Assembly: GCA_942491345.1 (NCBI GenBank)
Contig: CALOAN010000021.1
Span: 266,150 to 330,149 of the forward strand
DNA length: 64,000 bases
Direction of reading: 5' to 3'
Source of the DNA: JAHEEL01 sp942491345
GTDB lineage: Bacteria > Actinomycetota > Acidimicrobiia > Spongiisociales > UBA5794
Shown in pieces: positions 8,496 to 17,044 of the stretch; the first letter of the stretch is position 1; every line of letters begins with the position of its first letter. The position numbers and the translations under genes were made by a program. Under the pieces are notes generated by a model. The model made no database searches and was not told the DNA's origin. It was given only the letters and a program-made list of their open reading frames with translations.

Positions 8496-9497
8496 TCACG
8501 CCAATGTGGCGACCATTACTGCTTTGATGGTGTGGAGGCGGTTCTCGGCTTGGTCGAAGACGATGCTGGCGGGGGATTCGAAGACCTCTTCAGTCACCTC
8601 GAGGCCGTCCGGCATGTTCGTGGCTTCCATCATCTGCTTGCCGACCGTCGTATTCGCATCGTGGAACGCCGGCAGGCAGTGCATGAACTTGACCGCAGGA
8701 TTGCCCGACGCGGCCATCAACGCCGCGTTCACCTGATAGGCCTTCAGCAGGTTGACCCGATCGATCCAGACGTCCTTCGATTCGCCCATCGAGACCCAGA
8801 CATCGGTGTGGATGAAGTCGACGCCCTTCACTGCAGCCTGCGGGTCTTCGGTCACGGTGATCGTGGCGCCGGTGTGCTGCGCGATCTCGTTCGCGATCTC
8901 GAGAACGTCGGCCGGGGGAGCGAGTTCTGCCGGTCCAGACAGGCGGATGTCGCTCCCCATGATTGCAGCCATCACGATGTGGGACCTCGCCATGTTGAAG
9001 CGGAGATCGCCCATGAATGCGTACGAAAGCTCGCTGTAGGGTTTGCCGCTGGCCTCGTGCATGGTGAGGAAGTCGGCGAGCATCTGCGTGGGATGCCATT
9101 CCGCGGTCAGGCCGTTGTAGACCGGCACACCGGCGTGTTCGACGAGTGCCTCGGCATCGACCTGGGATGCGCCTCGGTACTCGATGGCATCGTACATACG
9201 GCCCAAGACCCGGGCCGTATCGGCCGTGGACTCCTTGTGGCCCATCTGTGATCCGGACGGGTCGAGGTAGGTGACGTGCGCCCCCTGATCGAAGGCGGCG
9301 ACCTCGAAAGCGGCGCGTGTCCTTGTTGACGTCTTCTCGAAGAGGAGAGCTATGTTCTTGCCGGTGAGCTGCGGCTGTTCGGTCCCCGCGTACTTGGCGG
9401 TCTTGAGGGCCGAAGAGAGGTCGAGGAGGAACAGCATCTCTTTCGGGTCGAAGTCGATCTCCTTGACGAAGCTCCGGTTCTTCAGGTTGTAGGCCAT
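8496..9497 (-). CDS. argF: Ornithine carbamoyltransferase
   Basis: 333-residue cytosolic enzyme joining carbamoyl phosphate and ornithine to give citrulline, or the reverse in arginine catabolism. The carbamoyl-phosphate loop STRTRAAFEVAAF, the HPTQ motif (EWHPTQMLADFLT) and the ornithine-binding HCLPAFHD motif are present and the length is normal. The start at 9497 (MAYNLKNRSF) is preferred to the ATG at 9524 because AGAAGGGA precedes it. It lies 74 bp downstream of the cyclic-diphosphoglycerate-synthase-like gene on the same strand, so the two are probably cotranscribed and under the TetR operator near 10.97 kb. Confidence 0.95.
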   Translation of the reverse strand: MAYNLKNRSFVKEIDFDPKEMLFLLDLSSALKTAKYAGTEQPQLTGKNIALLFEKTSTRTRAAFEVAAFDQGAHVTYLDPSGSQMGHKESTADTARVLGRMYDAIEYRGASQVDAEALVEHAGVPVYNGLTAEWHPTQMLADFLTMHEASGKPYSELSYAFMGDLRFNMARSHIVMAAIMGSDIRLSGPAELAPPADVLEIANEIAQHTGATITVTEDPQAAVKGVDFIHTDVWVSMGESKDVWIDRVNLLKAYQVNAALMAASGNPAVKFMHCLPAFHDANTTVGKQMMEATNMPDGLEVTEEVFESPASIVFDQAENRLHTIKAVMVATLA

Positions 9498-9571
9498 GGG
9501 AGGTCCCTTCTGTTTGAATGACATGCAGCCATCGCCGACCCGAGTTGCGCCGGCGACGGGGTCGTTGTCGG

Positions 9572-10912
9572 CTAGGCCAGGTCGTGTTCCGCTATGAACG
9601 CCGAGAGGATGCCCTCGAGGTTCGGCAAGCCGATCTCCTGAAGGTCGTAGTAGACCCGTGTGTTCGGCTTCTTGATGTCGATGATACGGGCCAAGTCGAT
9701 TGGTGTGCCGATGACGACCGCATCACAGTCCGTGGCGTTGATCGTCGCTTCGAGATCACGAAGCTGCTCTTCGCCGTATCCCATGGCGGGAAGGATCGTC
9801 CCGATCTCCGGGTAGATTTCAAACGTCTCTTTGAGCTTCCCGACGAGGAACGGCCTCGGGTCGACGAACTCCGAGGCGCCGTACTTGGTGGCTGCCACCA
9901 CGCCGGCGCCGATCTTCATGCCGCCATGGGTGAGGGTTGGGCCGTCCTCGACGACGAGCACCCGTTTGCGTGCGACCACAGAGGGATCATCCATTGCGAT
10001 CGTCGACGCCGCTTCGACGATCGTCGCATCCGGATTCACTGCCGCGATGTTCGCGCGCACCGTCTCGATCCCCGCCAGGTCGGCCGAGTCGATCTTGTTG
10101 ATCACGGCCACGTCCGCAAGGCGCACATTGACCTCGCCCGGGTAGTAGCTCAGCTCGTGGCCGGGGCGGTGCGGATCCGCCACCGTGAGGTAGAGATCGC
10201 TCTCGTAGAACGAGAAGTCATTGTTGCCGCCGTCCCACACGATCACGTCACACCCGTCCGGGTCTTCCTCGGCGGCCCTGACGATGGCTTCGTAGTCGAC
10301 TCCTGCGTAGATCACGTTGCCGCGCACGATGTGTGGCTCGTACTCCTCCATCTCTTCGATGGTGCAGTCGTGCTTCTCCAGGTCGGAGAGCTCCGCGAAG
10401 CGCTGAACCTTCTGAGCGACCAGGTCGCCGTACGGCATCGGATGTCGGATGGCGACCGGCTTCAGCCCCGACTCCATCAGAATCTCGATCACGCGGCGCG
10501 TCGTTTGGCTCTTGCCTGAACCGGTGCGTACGGCACAGACCGAGATCACCGGCTTCGTGCTCTTGACCATCGTGTCGTTCGGGCCGAGGAGAATGAAGGA
10601 AGCGCCCGCTGCGGCCACGATGGCGTCAATCCGCATCACATGGGTGTACGAGATGTCGCTGTATGAGAACGCGCACTCGTCGGCATCGAGTTCCTTGATC
10701 AGCTCGGCGAGGCGCTCCTCGGGATAGATCGGAATGCCGTCCGGATAGAGCGGCCCCGCGAGCTCCGCGGGGTACCTGCGGTCGTCGATCCCCGGGATCT
10801 GCTCTGCCGTGAACGCCAAGACCTTCACACTCTCGTCGTCCCGGTAGCGGGTGTTGAAGTTGTGGAAGTCGCGTCCTGCGGCCCCGATGATGATCACTCG
10901 ACGCTGTCTCAT
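9572..10912 (-). CDS. Cyclic 2,3-diphosphoglycerate synthase-like P-loop GTPase
   Basis: 446-residue protein of the predicted-GTPase family that includes archaeal cyclic 2,3-diphosphoglycerate synthetase. The N-terminus MRQRRVIIIGAAGRDFHNFN is characteristic. A P-loop AVRTGSGKSQTTRR is near residue 130, a VWDGGNND motif near 225 and a guanine-specificity-like VINKID near 270. Bacterial members have no settled function and often sit beside arginine/carbamoyl-phosphate genes, as here with argF. Methanogen-type cDPG synthesis should not be assumed. Transcribed divergently from the TetR gene, with the CCTATCG/CGATAGG operator in between. Confidence 0.85.
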   Translation of the reverse strand: MRQRRVIIIGAAGRDFHNFNTRYRDDESVKVLAFTAEQIPGIDDRRYPAELAGPLYPDGIPIYPEERLAELIKELDADECAFSYSDISYTHVMRIDAIVAAAGASFILLGPNDTMVKSTKPVISVCAVRTGSGKSQTTRRVIEILMESGLKPVAIRHPMPYGDLVAQKVQRFAELSDLEKHDCTIEEMEEYEPHIVRGNVIYAGVDYEAIVRAAEEDPDGCDVIVWDGGNNDFSFYESDLYLTVADPHRPGHELSYYPGEVNVRLADVAVINKIDSADLAGIETVRANIAAVNPDATIVEAASTIAMDDPSVVARKRVLVVEDGPTLTHGGMKIGAGVVAATKYGASEFVDPRPFLVGKLKETFEIYPEIGTILPAMGYGEEQLRDLEATINATDCDAVVIGTPIDLARIIDIKKPNTRVYYDLQEIGLPNLEGILSAFIAEHDLA

Positions 10913-10949
10913 GTGACGGCTCCGTTCGTAGCGGCTGCTCTGTAATGCA

Positions 10950-10986
10950 CGATAGGGACGCAGAATAGCACCTATCGGACGATAGG
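10950..10986. promoter_or_regulatory. Probable TetR operator, three half-sites
   Basis: CCTATCG-GA-CGATAGG (10971-10986) is a perfect 7+2+7 palindrome. A third half-site CGATAGG lies at 10950-10956 and a partial CCTATC at about 11053. It sits between the divergent GTPase-argF operon (-) and the TetR regulator (+), the expected place for an autoregulatory operator. The regulator assignment is by proximity. Confidence 0.72.
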
Positions 10987-11078
10987 GTGAGTGGTTGGGC
11001 CTCGGTCAGAACATGGAACAGCGCCTTCTCCCGGACGCCCACGAGGTGGTAGCCTATCAATCGCTAGAGAGGGATCTG

Positions 11079-11729
11079 ATGGTTGACGAACCTGCAGGAT
11101 TCGAGGAGCCGACCACCCGGCAGCGAATCTTGACGGCAGCATCCACGCTCTTCGCGCAGAAGGGCTACCACGGCACTTCGACCCGAGAGATTGCCACAGC
11201 GGTTGGAATCCAACAGCCCTCGCTCTTCCATCACTTCGGGTCGAAGGAAGCGATCATGGGCGAACTCATCGACTTCGATCTCGACGAACCGCTCGCCGTC
11301 GCCGAACGGGAAGCCGTCGCCGAAGGGTCGCCTGCGGTGCGCCTCTATCGATACCTGGCCTGGGACGTTGAATACCTCTGCCGGTCCCCGTACAACCTGT
11401 CGCCGGTGCACCTCATGGTGTCCGACCCCGTCTTCATTGGAGCGATCGAGCGATATGGGAGGCTGGTCGAAGCTCGGGAATCACTGATCCGGGAGGCGAT
11501 TGACGCAGGGGAATTCATCGATGTGGACCCCTCGTTCGCCCAGAAAGCCATTCTCTGGATGATCGGCGGCACGACCGCCGACGCAGAAGCGCAGACGCCT
11601 GAGCAGGCGCGTGCGACGGCCAACCGCCTTGCTTCCTTCGCCGTTCGTGCGCTGCTGCGAGATCCGGAGGAACTTGAACAGATCAGAGAAGGAGCCGGGT
11701 ATGCCGGGGAAGGCACCCCGGTCGGATGA
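11079..11729 (+). CDS. TetR-family transcriptional regulator
   Basis: 216 residues from the ATG at 11079, which has GAGAGGG just upstream; an in-frame earlier start at 10995 would run through the operator region and is unlikely. The N-terminal helix-turn-helix is clear: TRQRILTAASTLFAQKGYHG, then STREIATAVGIQQPSLFHHF. The rest is a helical ligand-binding domain. It is divergent from the GTPase-argF pair and 73 bp upstream of the aminotransferase-ald genes on the same strand, so it may control both nitrogen-related operons through the palindrome upstream. Effector unknown. Confidence 0.93.
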   Translation: MVDEPAGFEEPTTRQRILTAASTLFAQKGYHGTSTREIATAVGIQQPSLFHHFGSKEAIMGELIDFDLDEPLAVAEREAVAEGSPAVRLYRYLAWDVEYLCRSPYNLSPVHLMVSDPVFIGAIERYGRLVEARESLIREAIDAGEFIDVDPSFAQKAILWMIGGTTADAEAQTPEQARATANRLASFAVRALLRDPEELEQIREGAGYAGEGTPVG

Positions 11730-11802
11730 AACGGCTCGAGCCAGAGAGAGACGATGGGACACCCATTGAGCGATAGACCAACCGAAGTGAGAGGTGGTTG
11801 AC

Positions 11803-13017
11803 ATGTCCGGTTCATTCCTGCACCCGTTCACGCCACCTCGCAAGAAAGAGTTCGTGAAGATCGTGCGCGGCGACGGGGCCGTCGTCTGGGACGATGCCGA
11901 GAATCCGTACATCGACGGAATGGCGTCGCTCTGGTATGTCAACATCGGCCACGGTCGAGAAGAGATGGCCGAAGCGCTTGCTGCTCAGGCACGAACTCTT
12001 GCGGCCTATCACGCCTTCGACCCGTTCACGAACGGACCGGCCGACGAAGCCGCCGACAAGATCGCAGAGTTGTCCCCCTACTCCGACAGCCGCGTCTTCT
12101 TCGGGACCTCGGGATCCGAGGCGGTCGATACCGCGATGAAGATCGCCCGAATTGCCCAACGTGAGGCCGGGCATCCGGAGAAGACGATCGTCGTCAGCCG
12201 CGAACGCGGCTACCACGGCACCAACTACGGAGGAACGTCGCTTCAGGGGATCGCGCCCAACCGGGAAGGGTGGGGACCACTCGTCCCCGGTGTCGTCAAC
12301 GTGACTGCGGACGACGAGGAGGCGATGAAACAGATCTTCGCCGACCACGGCGATGAGATCGCCGCTGTCATCACCGAACCCGTCCAGGGCGCTGGCGGCG
12401 TGTGGCCGGCGCAGCCCGGTTACCTGCAGCATCTGCGAGACCTGTGTGACACGTACGGGGCGTACTTGATCCATGACGAGGTCATCACCGGCTTTGGCCG
12501 CCTCGGCGAGTGGTTCGGGAGCCAGTACTACGGAGTGACTCCCGACATGATCACGTTTGCGAAGGCGGTCACCTCGGGATACGTGCCGTTCTCCGGCGTC
12601 ATCGTCGGCCCGGCCGTGAAGGCTGCGCTCGAAGCCAACGAGGGGTTCCTTCTTCGCACGGGCTATACGTATTCGGGCCATCCCGTCGCGGCCACCGCTG
12701 CCTTGAAGGCCATCGAGATTCAGGAGAGGGAAGGTTTGCTCGCACGAGCGACCGAGATCGGCGCACGATTGGAGAACGGCTTGTCCGGCCTCTTCGACGA
12801 CGGGCTGCTGGTCAATGTGCGCGGTGCGGGTGCGGTGTGGGGTGTGACGGTGCCCGACGGCGTCGACGCGGTTGTCACCCGGGATCGCTTGCTCGATGAA
12901 GGGGTCATAGTGCGACCCTTGCCCCCCTACCTGCTGATGTGCCCGCCGCTCGTGATTTCGTACGAACAGATCGATGAGATGGTTTCGGGGATGCGAAAGG
13001 TCCTCGAAACAAGCTGA
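11803..13017 (+). CDS. Class III (omega) aminotransferase, PLP-dependent
   Basis: 404-residue cytosolic aminotransferase. Class III features: SGSEAVDTAMKIARIAQ, the ring-stacking region YHGTNYGG, the cofactor motif HDEVITGFGRLGEW and the probable Schiff-base lysine in FAKAVTSGYVPFSG. ATG at 11803 with GAGAGGTGG upstream. The best resemblance is to amine/beta-alanine/taurine-pyruvate aminotransferases. The following gene is alanine dehydrogenase, so pyruvate is a likely acceptor: alanine formed here would be oxidised back to pyruvate plus ammonia. The amino donor cannot be read from the sequence. Confidence 0.9.
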   Translation: MSGSFLHPFTPPRKKEFVKIVRGDGAVVWDDAENPYIDGMASLWYVNIGHGREEMAEALAAQARTLAAYHAFDPFTNGPADEAADKIAELSPYSDSRVFFGTSGSEAVDTAMKIARIAQREAGHPEKTIVVSRERGYHGTNYGGTSLQGIAPNREGWGPLVPGVVNVTADDEEAMKQIFADHGDEIAAVITEPVQGAGGVWPAQPGYLQHLRDLCDTYGAYLIHDEVITGFGRLGEWFGSQYYGVTPDMITFAKAVTSGYVPFSGVIVGPAVKAALEANEGFLLRTGYTYSGHPVAATAALKAIEIQEREGLLARATEIGARLENGLSGLFDDGLLVNVRGAGAVWGVTVPDGVDAVVTRDRLLDEGVIVRPLPPYLLMCPPLVISYEQIDEMVSGMRKVLETS

Positions 13018-13072
13018 ACAGGAACCGGCCTCGACACCCTCGGGTGGCCTGAGGCCAACGTGGAGGTGAGTG

Positions 13073-14209
13073 ATGATCGTCGGAGCCCCGATGGAGATCA
13101 AGAGTGCGGAGCGCAGGGTCGGCCTGACCCCCGCATCCGTGCGAGAACTCGTCGCCCACGGTCACGAAGTGATCGTCGAGACGGGCGCGGGGGTTGGGAT
13201 CGCAGCATCTGACGATGACTACGTTGACGCCGGCGCTTCGATCGCATCTACCGCCGATGAGGTGTGGGCGACTGCCACGATGATCGTCAAGGTGAAAGAA
13301 CCCCAGGCCGTTGAACGCGCCAGGCTCCGACCCGACCATGTCTTGTTCACCTACCTTCACCTTGCTCCTGATCCGGAACAGACAGAGGACCTGGTAGCCA
13401 GCGGTGCGACCTGTATCGCGTATGAGACGGTCACCGACGACGCAGGCGGCCTGCCGCTCCTCGCTCCCATGTCTCAGGTTGCGGGCCGCATGTCTGTGCA
13501 GGCCGGCGCGCACTGCCTCGAGGCGCCGCACGGTGGCGCCGGACTCCTCCTCGGCGGTGTTCCCGGCGTGATGCCTGCGAGAGTGGTCGTGATCGGTGGC
13601 GGCGTTGTGGGAGAGAACGCGATCCAGATGGCCGCCGGTCTCGGTGGTGATGTCGTCGTACTCGACAAGAGTGTTCCGGTGCTGAATCGCCTCGCTCGGC
13701 ACTTCGGGAACTCGCTCGAGACGGTGTACTCGACACGTGCCGCGGTCGAGGAGCTCGTTCTCCAAGCCGACCTTGTCATTGGCGCAGTGCTCGTCAAGGG
13801 CGACCGGGCCCCGACGTTGGTGACCGCCGACACGGTGAAGCGAATGAAGCCGGGGTCGGTTCTGGTCGACGTCGCGATTGATCAAGGCGGCTGCTTCGAG
13901 ACATCGCGCCCGACAACGCACGAGGACCCAACCTACATCGTTGACAACGTCGTTCACTACTGCGTCGCCAACATGCCGGGGGCCGTGCCTCAGACATCGA
14001 CACGCGCACTGAACAATGCGACCCTCCACTTCGCGTTGGCGCTCGCCGATAAGGGCGCAAAGCAGGCGATGCTGGACGACCCTCACCTGCTCGGCGGGTT
14101 GAATGTGTGTGGCGGTGTTGTGACCGAGGAGCACGTCGCCACGGCGCTGGGCTACGACTACGTCGACCCGGGAACGGCGCTCGAGGAGAACTACAGCGCC
14201 GGCGGCTAG
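13073..14209 (+). CDS. ald: Alanine dehydrogenase
   Basis: 378-residue NAD-dependent enzyme interconverting L-alanine with pyruvate and ammonia. It begins MIVGAPMEIKSAERRVGLTP, the typical Ald N-terminus including the substrate-binding KSAERRVGLTP segment. The Rossmann motif VVIGGGVVGENAIQMAAG is in the middle and the later VDVAIDQGGCFETSRPTTH is conserved. Normal length. The start at 13073 is set by GGAGG at 13062-13066. It follows the class III aminotransferase by 55 bp and probably recycles the alanine that enzyme makes. Confidence 0.96.
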   Translation: MIVGAPMEIKSAERRVGLTPASVRELVAHGHEVIVETGAGVGIAASDDDYVDAGASIASTADEVWATATMIVKVKEPQAVERARLRPDHVLFTYLHLAPDPEQTEDLVASGATCIAYETVTDDAGGLPLLAPMSQVAGRMSVQAGAHCLEAPHGGAGLLLGGVPGVMPARVVVIGGGVVGENAIQMAAGLGGDVVVLDKSVPVLNRLARHFGNSLETVYSTRAAVEELVLQADLVIGAVLVKGDRAPTLVTADTVKRMKPGSVLVDVAIDQGGCFETSRPTTHEDPTYIVDNVVHYCVANMPGAVPQTSTRALNNATLHFALALADKGAKQAMLDDPHLLGGLNVCGGVVTEEHVATALGYDYVDPGTALEENYSAGG

Positions 14210-14233
14210 TTGTGCTGTCTTTGCGTCTGTGAG

Positions 14234-14635
14234 CTACGAGGCCGACACCGCGAGAACGGGGCACGTGGCGCCCAACATGACCGCCAGCGGCGTGCTCCCG
14301 AGCAGGAGCTTGCCGGTGGTGCTGCGTTTCTGATAGCCGACGACGATGAGGTCGGCACTCTGTTCCGCCGCGACCTCCAGAAGATCCTCCGACGGCGCCC
14401 GACCGCGTACGAAGGTCTCCACCTCGAACTCGATGTTCTCGGACCTCAATCGGGTTTCAACTCGTTCCATCGCTTTGCGGGAGGCGTTGATCTCATCCGG
14501 TGTGGTTTGTTGGCCGCCGCGCAGCGAATGGACAACGATCAATCCCGTGTTCCGGCGCCGAGCTTCCTCGATTGCGAGTTCGAGCGCACGGTTCCCGGGT
14601 GGGTTGTCGACGAATCCGACGACGATGGTCGCCAT
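14234..14635 (-). CDS. Universal stress protein (UspA family)
   Basis: 133-residue single USP domain, beginning MATIVVGFVDNPPGNRALEL. It carries the ATP-binding C-terminal pattern GYQKRSTTGKLLLGSTPLAV, close to the G-x2-G-x9-G-S/T class, so it probably binds ATP. ATG at 14635 with GGAGGTCACG upstream; the longer ORF reaching 14743 has no support. It ends convergently 24 bp after ald. Cytosolic, with a general stress role inferred from the family. Confidence 0.92.
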   Translation of the reverse strand: MATIVVGFVDNPPGNRALELAIEEARRRNTGLIVVHSLRGGQQTTPDEINASRKAMERVETRLRSENIEFEVETFVRGRAPSEDLLEVAAEQSADLIVVGYQKRSTTGKLLLGSTPLAVMLGATCPVLAVSAS

Positions 14636-14799
14636 CGTGACCTCCGTTGGTTGGTTCTGCCTTCGATCATAGGCCCTGCAGCCGGACCCGCTCCAGAGTC
14701 GGTATCCCTGGGTACGCGGTCCGTGCGTACAGGCGAACGACACCGGAGGTGAGCCCGTCGGGGGGCTGGTACGGGTCCGCTGGTAGCGTTGCGCGGGAG

Positions 14800-17037
14800 A
14801 TGATCGATCACGAACGACTTGTGGCCGACGTGTTCGGAATCACCGGCAAATGCTCGCTTCTGCCGGGTGAGATCGACGAGAACGCGAGGGTCACCGGATC
14901 GGACGAACAGGACTACCTGTTGAGAATCTCGCCACCGGAGACGAATGTCGCGGCGCTGCGCTTTCGGCAATCGGTCCTCGATGCTGTGGCCCGTGCCGGT
15001 GCCGGCGTCGCCACGCCGGCGGTTGTCCCGACCGTCACCGGAGGCACATGGGCTGCTCTCGACGACGGGCTCACGGCCCACCTGTACTCATGGGTCGATG
15101 GCGTCGCCTATAGCGAGGCCGGCCGGCCACCGGAGCTTGCACACGAGATCGGTGTTGTCGCAGGCACGATTGTGAACGCGCTCGCCGGCCTTCCGGCGGG
15201 ACCTCAGCCGTCCGGATTCCTCTGGGATCTTTCGGATGCGGGAACGATCATCACGAAGCGCTTGGGGGCAATCGACGATTCACGCCGACGGCGGCTGATC
15301 GAGCGTGTGCTTGACCGGTACGAAGCGATCGATCTTGGAGCGCTTCCCCGACAGGTGGTCCACAACGATCTGAACGACGAGAACATCGTGCTTCGCGACG
15401 GTGTGATCTCCGGGGTGATCGACTTCGGTGACGCGATCGAGACCGTCAGGGTCGCAGAACTCGCCATCGCGTGCACCTACGCCATGTTCGATCAGGACGA
15501 TCCCGTCGGGGTCGCCTCCGACGTGATCTCGGGGTACCGGCCGCTGGCGCCCCTCACCGATGCCGAGGCTGGTGCCCTCCTCGACCTGATCCTGGCTCGA
15601 CTCGCCACGTCGGTGACGGTTTCTGCGTCTCGCGGCGATGCCAACCAACATCACACCATCAGCGAGGATCTGGCATGGGACCTGCTCGAGCGCCTCGTGG
15701 CAGGCGACCTCGACAGGATTGCCGAGGAACTCTCCGCCGCTGGTAGGGAGGTGCGACCTTCCAGGCCGCGCCGAACCGAGCTTCTCGGTCGTCGCTCGAC
15801 GCTCGGACCCTCACTCAGCCTCAGCTACGACGAACCCCTGACCATCGTGCGTGGAAGCGGCCAATACCTCTACGACGAACGTGGCCGGCGATACCTCGAC
15901 TGCGTCAACAACGTGTGCCATGTTGGGCACGGCAATCCGGCGGTCGCTGCAGCAGGTGCCGCCCAATCGTTTGTCCTCAACACCAACACTCGCTACCTGC
16001 ATCCCGAAGTTCTCCGCTACGCCGAGAGGATCCTCGCGACCCTCCCTGATCACCTTGATCAGGTGTTTCTCGTCAACTCGGGCAGCGAGGCCAACGAACT
16101 AGCGATTCGGCTCGTCCGAGCGGCCACCCAGCGGACGGACATCGTGTGCCTCGATCACGGCTACCACGGCAACACGTCGACGCTGATCGATGTGAGTCCA
16201 TACAAGTTCAACGCACCCGCCGGAGCAGGCAAGCGCGACTGGGTTCACGTGCTCCCGTCTCCCGATCCGTATCGCGTTCCGGAGTTCAGCGGCTTCGAGG
16301 GCCCTGCGACGTACCGCGCGATAGCGGACGACGTACTCGCCGGCACGGCACCCGCCGGGCTCATCATCGAAGCCCTCCCCGGCTGCGGCGGTCAGGTCGT
16401 TCCGTCTCCGGGTGTGCCGAATGCCGCGCACGATGCCGTTCGGGCCAGGGGAGGGTTGGTCGTCGCCGATGAGGTTCAGACCGGGTTCGGACGGACCGGT
16501 GCGTTCTGGGCGTTCGAGAGATACGACCTCGAGCCCGATGTGGTGACGATGGGCAAGCCGGCGGGGAACGGACACCCGCTCGCGGTTGTCGCTACGACGC
16601 GAGCGATCGCAGAGGCCTTCAACAACGGAATGGAGTACTTCAATACCTTCGGCGGCAACCCCGTCTCGGCTGCCATCGGGAATGCCGTGCTCGATGAGAT
16701 CGAGCGACTCGACGTTGTTGACCACGGGACGAACGTCGGCGACCGCCTGCTCCACTCCCTGGTCAGAGTTGCCGACCGCCACCACGCGGTCGGCGATGTT
16801 CGTGGCGCGGGCCTCTACCTCGGTGTCGAACTGGTCGAGGAACGGCGTTCGAAGCACCCAGCGACGACCCTGGCCCGAGCGGTTGTCGAATACGCCAAGG
16901 CACAGGGCGTGCTCCTGAGCACCGACGGTCCGTTCGGCAACGTCATCAAGATCAAACCGCCGATGGTGTTCGACTCCGCAAACGCAGACCAATTGGTCTC
17001 CGTGATCGACGAGGCCCTCGCGGCCTCCACTTCCTAG
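14800..17037 (+). CDS. Kinase - class III aminotransferase/phospho-lyase fusion protein
   Basis: 745-residue two-domain enzyme. Residues about 1-330 are an APH/choline-kinase-like phosphotransferase with the catalytic loop HNDLNDENIVL and the metal-binding DFGD. Residues about 345-745 are a class III PLP domain: SGSEANELAIRLVRAAT, DEVQTGFGRTGAFWAFE, and the lysine motif MGKPAGNGHPLAVV. That last motif is close to that of ethanolamine-phosphate and 5-phosphohydroxylysine phospho-lyases. Kinase plus phospho-lyase in one chain suggests an amino alcohol such as hydroxylysine or ethanolamine is phosphorylated and then eliminated. The ATG at 14800 is preferred, with TAGCGT a few bases upstream as a leaderless-type -10. 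Substrate is inferred. Confidence 0.88.
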   Translation: MIDHERLVADVFGITGKCSLLPGEIDENARVTGSDEQDYLLRISPPETNVAALRFRQSVLDAVARAGAGVATPAVVPTVTGGTWAALDDGLTAHLYSWVDGVAYSEAGRPPELAHEIGVVAGTIVNALAGLPAGPQPSGFLWDLSDAGTIITKRLGAIDDSRRRRLIERVLDRYEAIDLGALPRQVVHNDLNDENIVLRDGVISGVIDFGDAIETVRVAELAIACTYAMFDQDDPVGVASDVISGYRPLAPLTDAEAGALLDLILARLATSVTVSASRGDANQHHTISEDLAWDLLERLVAGDLDRIAEELSAAGREVRPSRPRRTELLGRRSTLGPSLSLSYDEPLTIVRGSGQYLYDERGRRYLDCVNNVCHVGHGNPAVAAAGAAQSFVLNTNTRYLHPEVLRYAERILATLPDHLDQVFLVNSGSEANELAIRLVRAATQRTDIVCLDHGYHGNTSTLIDVSPYKFNAPAGAGKRDWVHVLPSPDPYRVPEFSGFEGPATYRAIADDVLAGTAPAGLIIEALPGCGGQVVPSPGVPNAAHDAVRARGGLVVADEVQTGFGRTGAFWAFERYDLEPDVVTMGKPAGNGHPLAVVATTRAIAEAFNNGMEYFNTFGGNPVSAAIGNAVLDEIERLDVVDHGTNVGDRLLHSLVRVADRHHAVGDVRGAGLYLGVELVEERRSKHPATTLARAVVEYAKAQGVLLSTDGPFGNVIKIKPPMVFDSANADQLVSVIDEALAASTS

Positions 17038-17044
17038 GCGCCGG

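Noticed and set aside
11812..14134. Long minus-strand ORFs opposite the aminotransferase and alanine dehydrogenase genes
   Set aside because: Antisense to well-conserved enzymes, with no family resemblance and no start signals.
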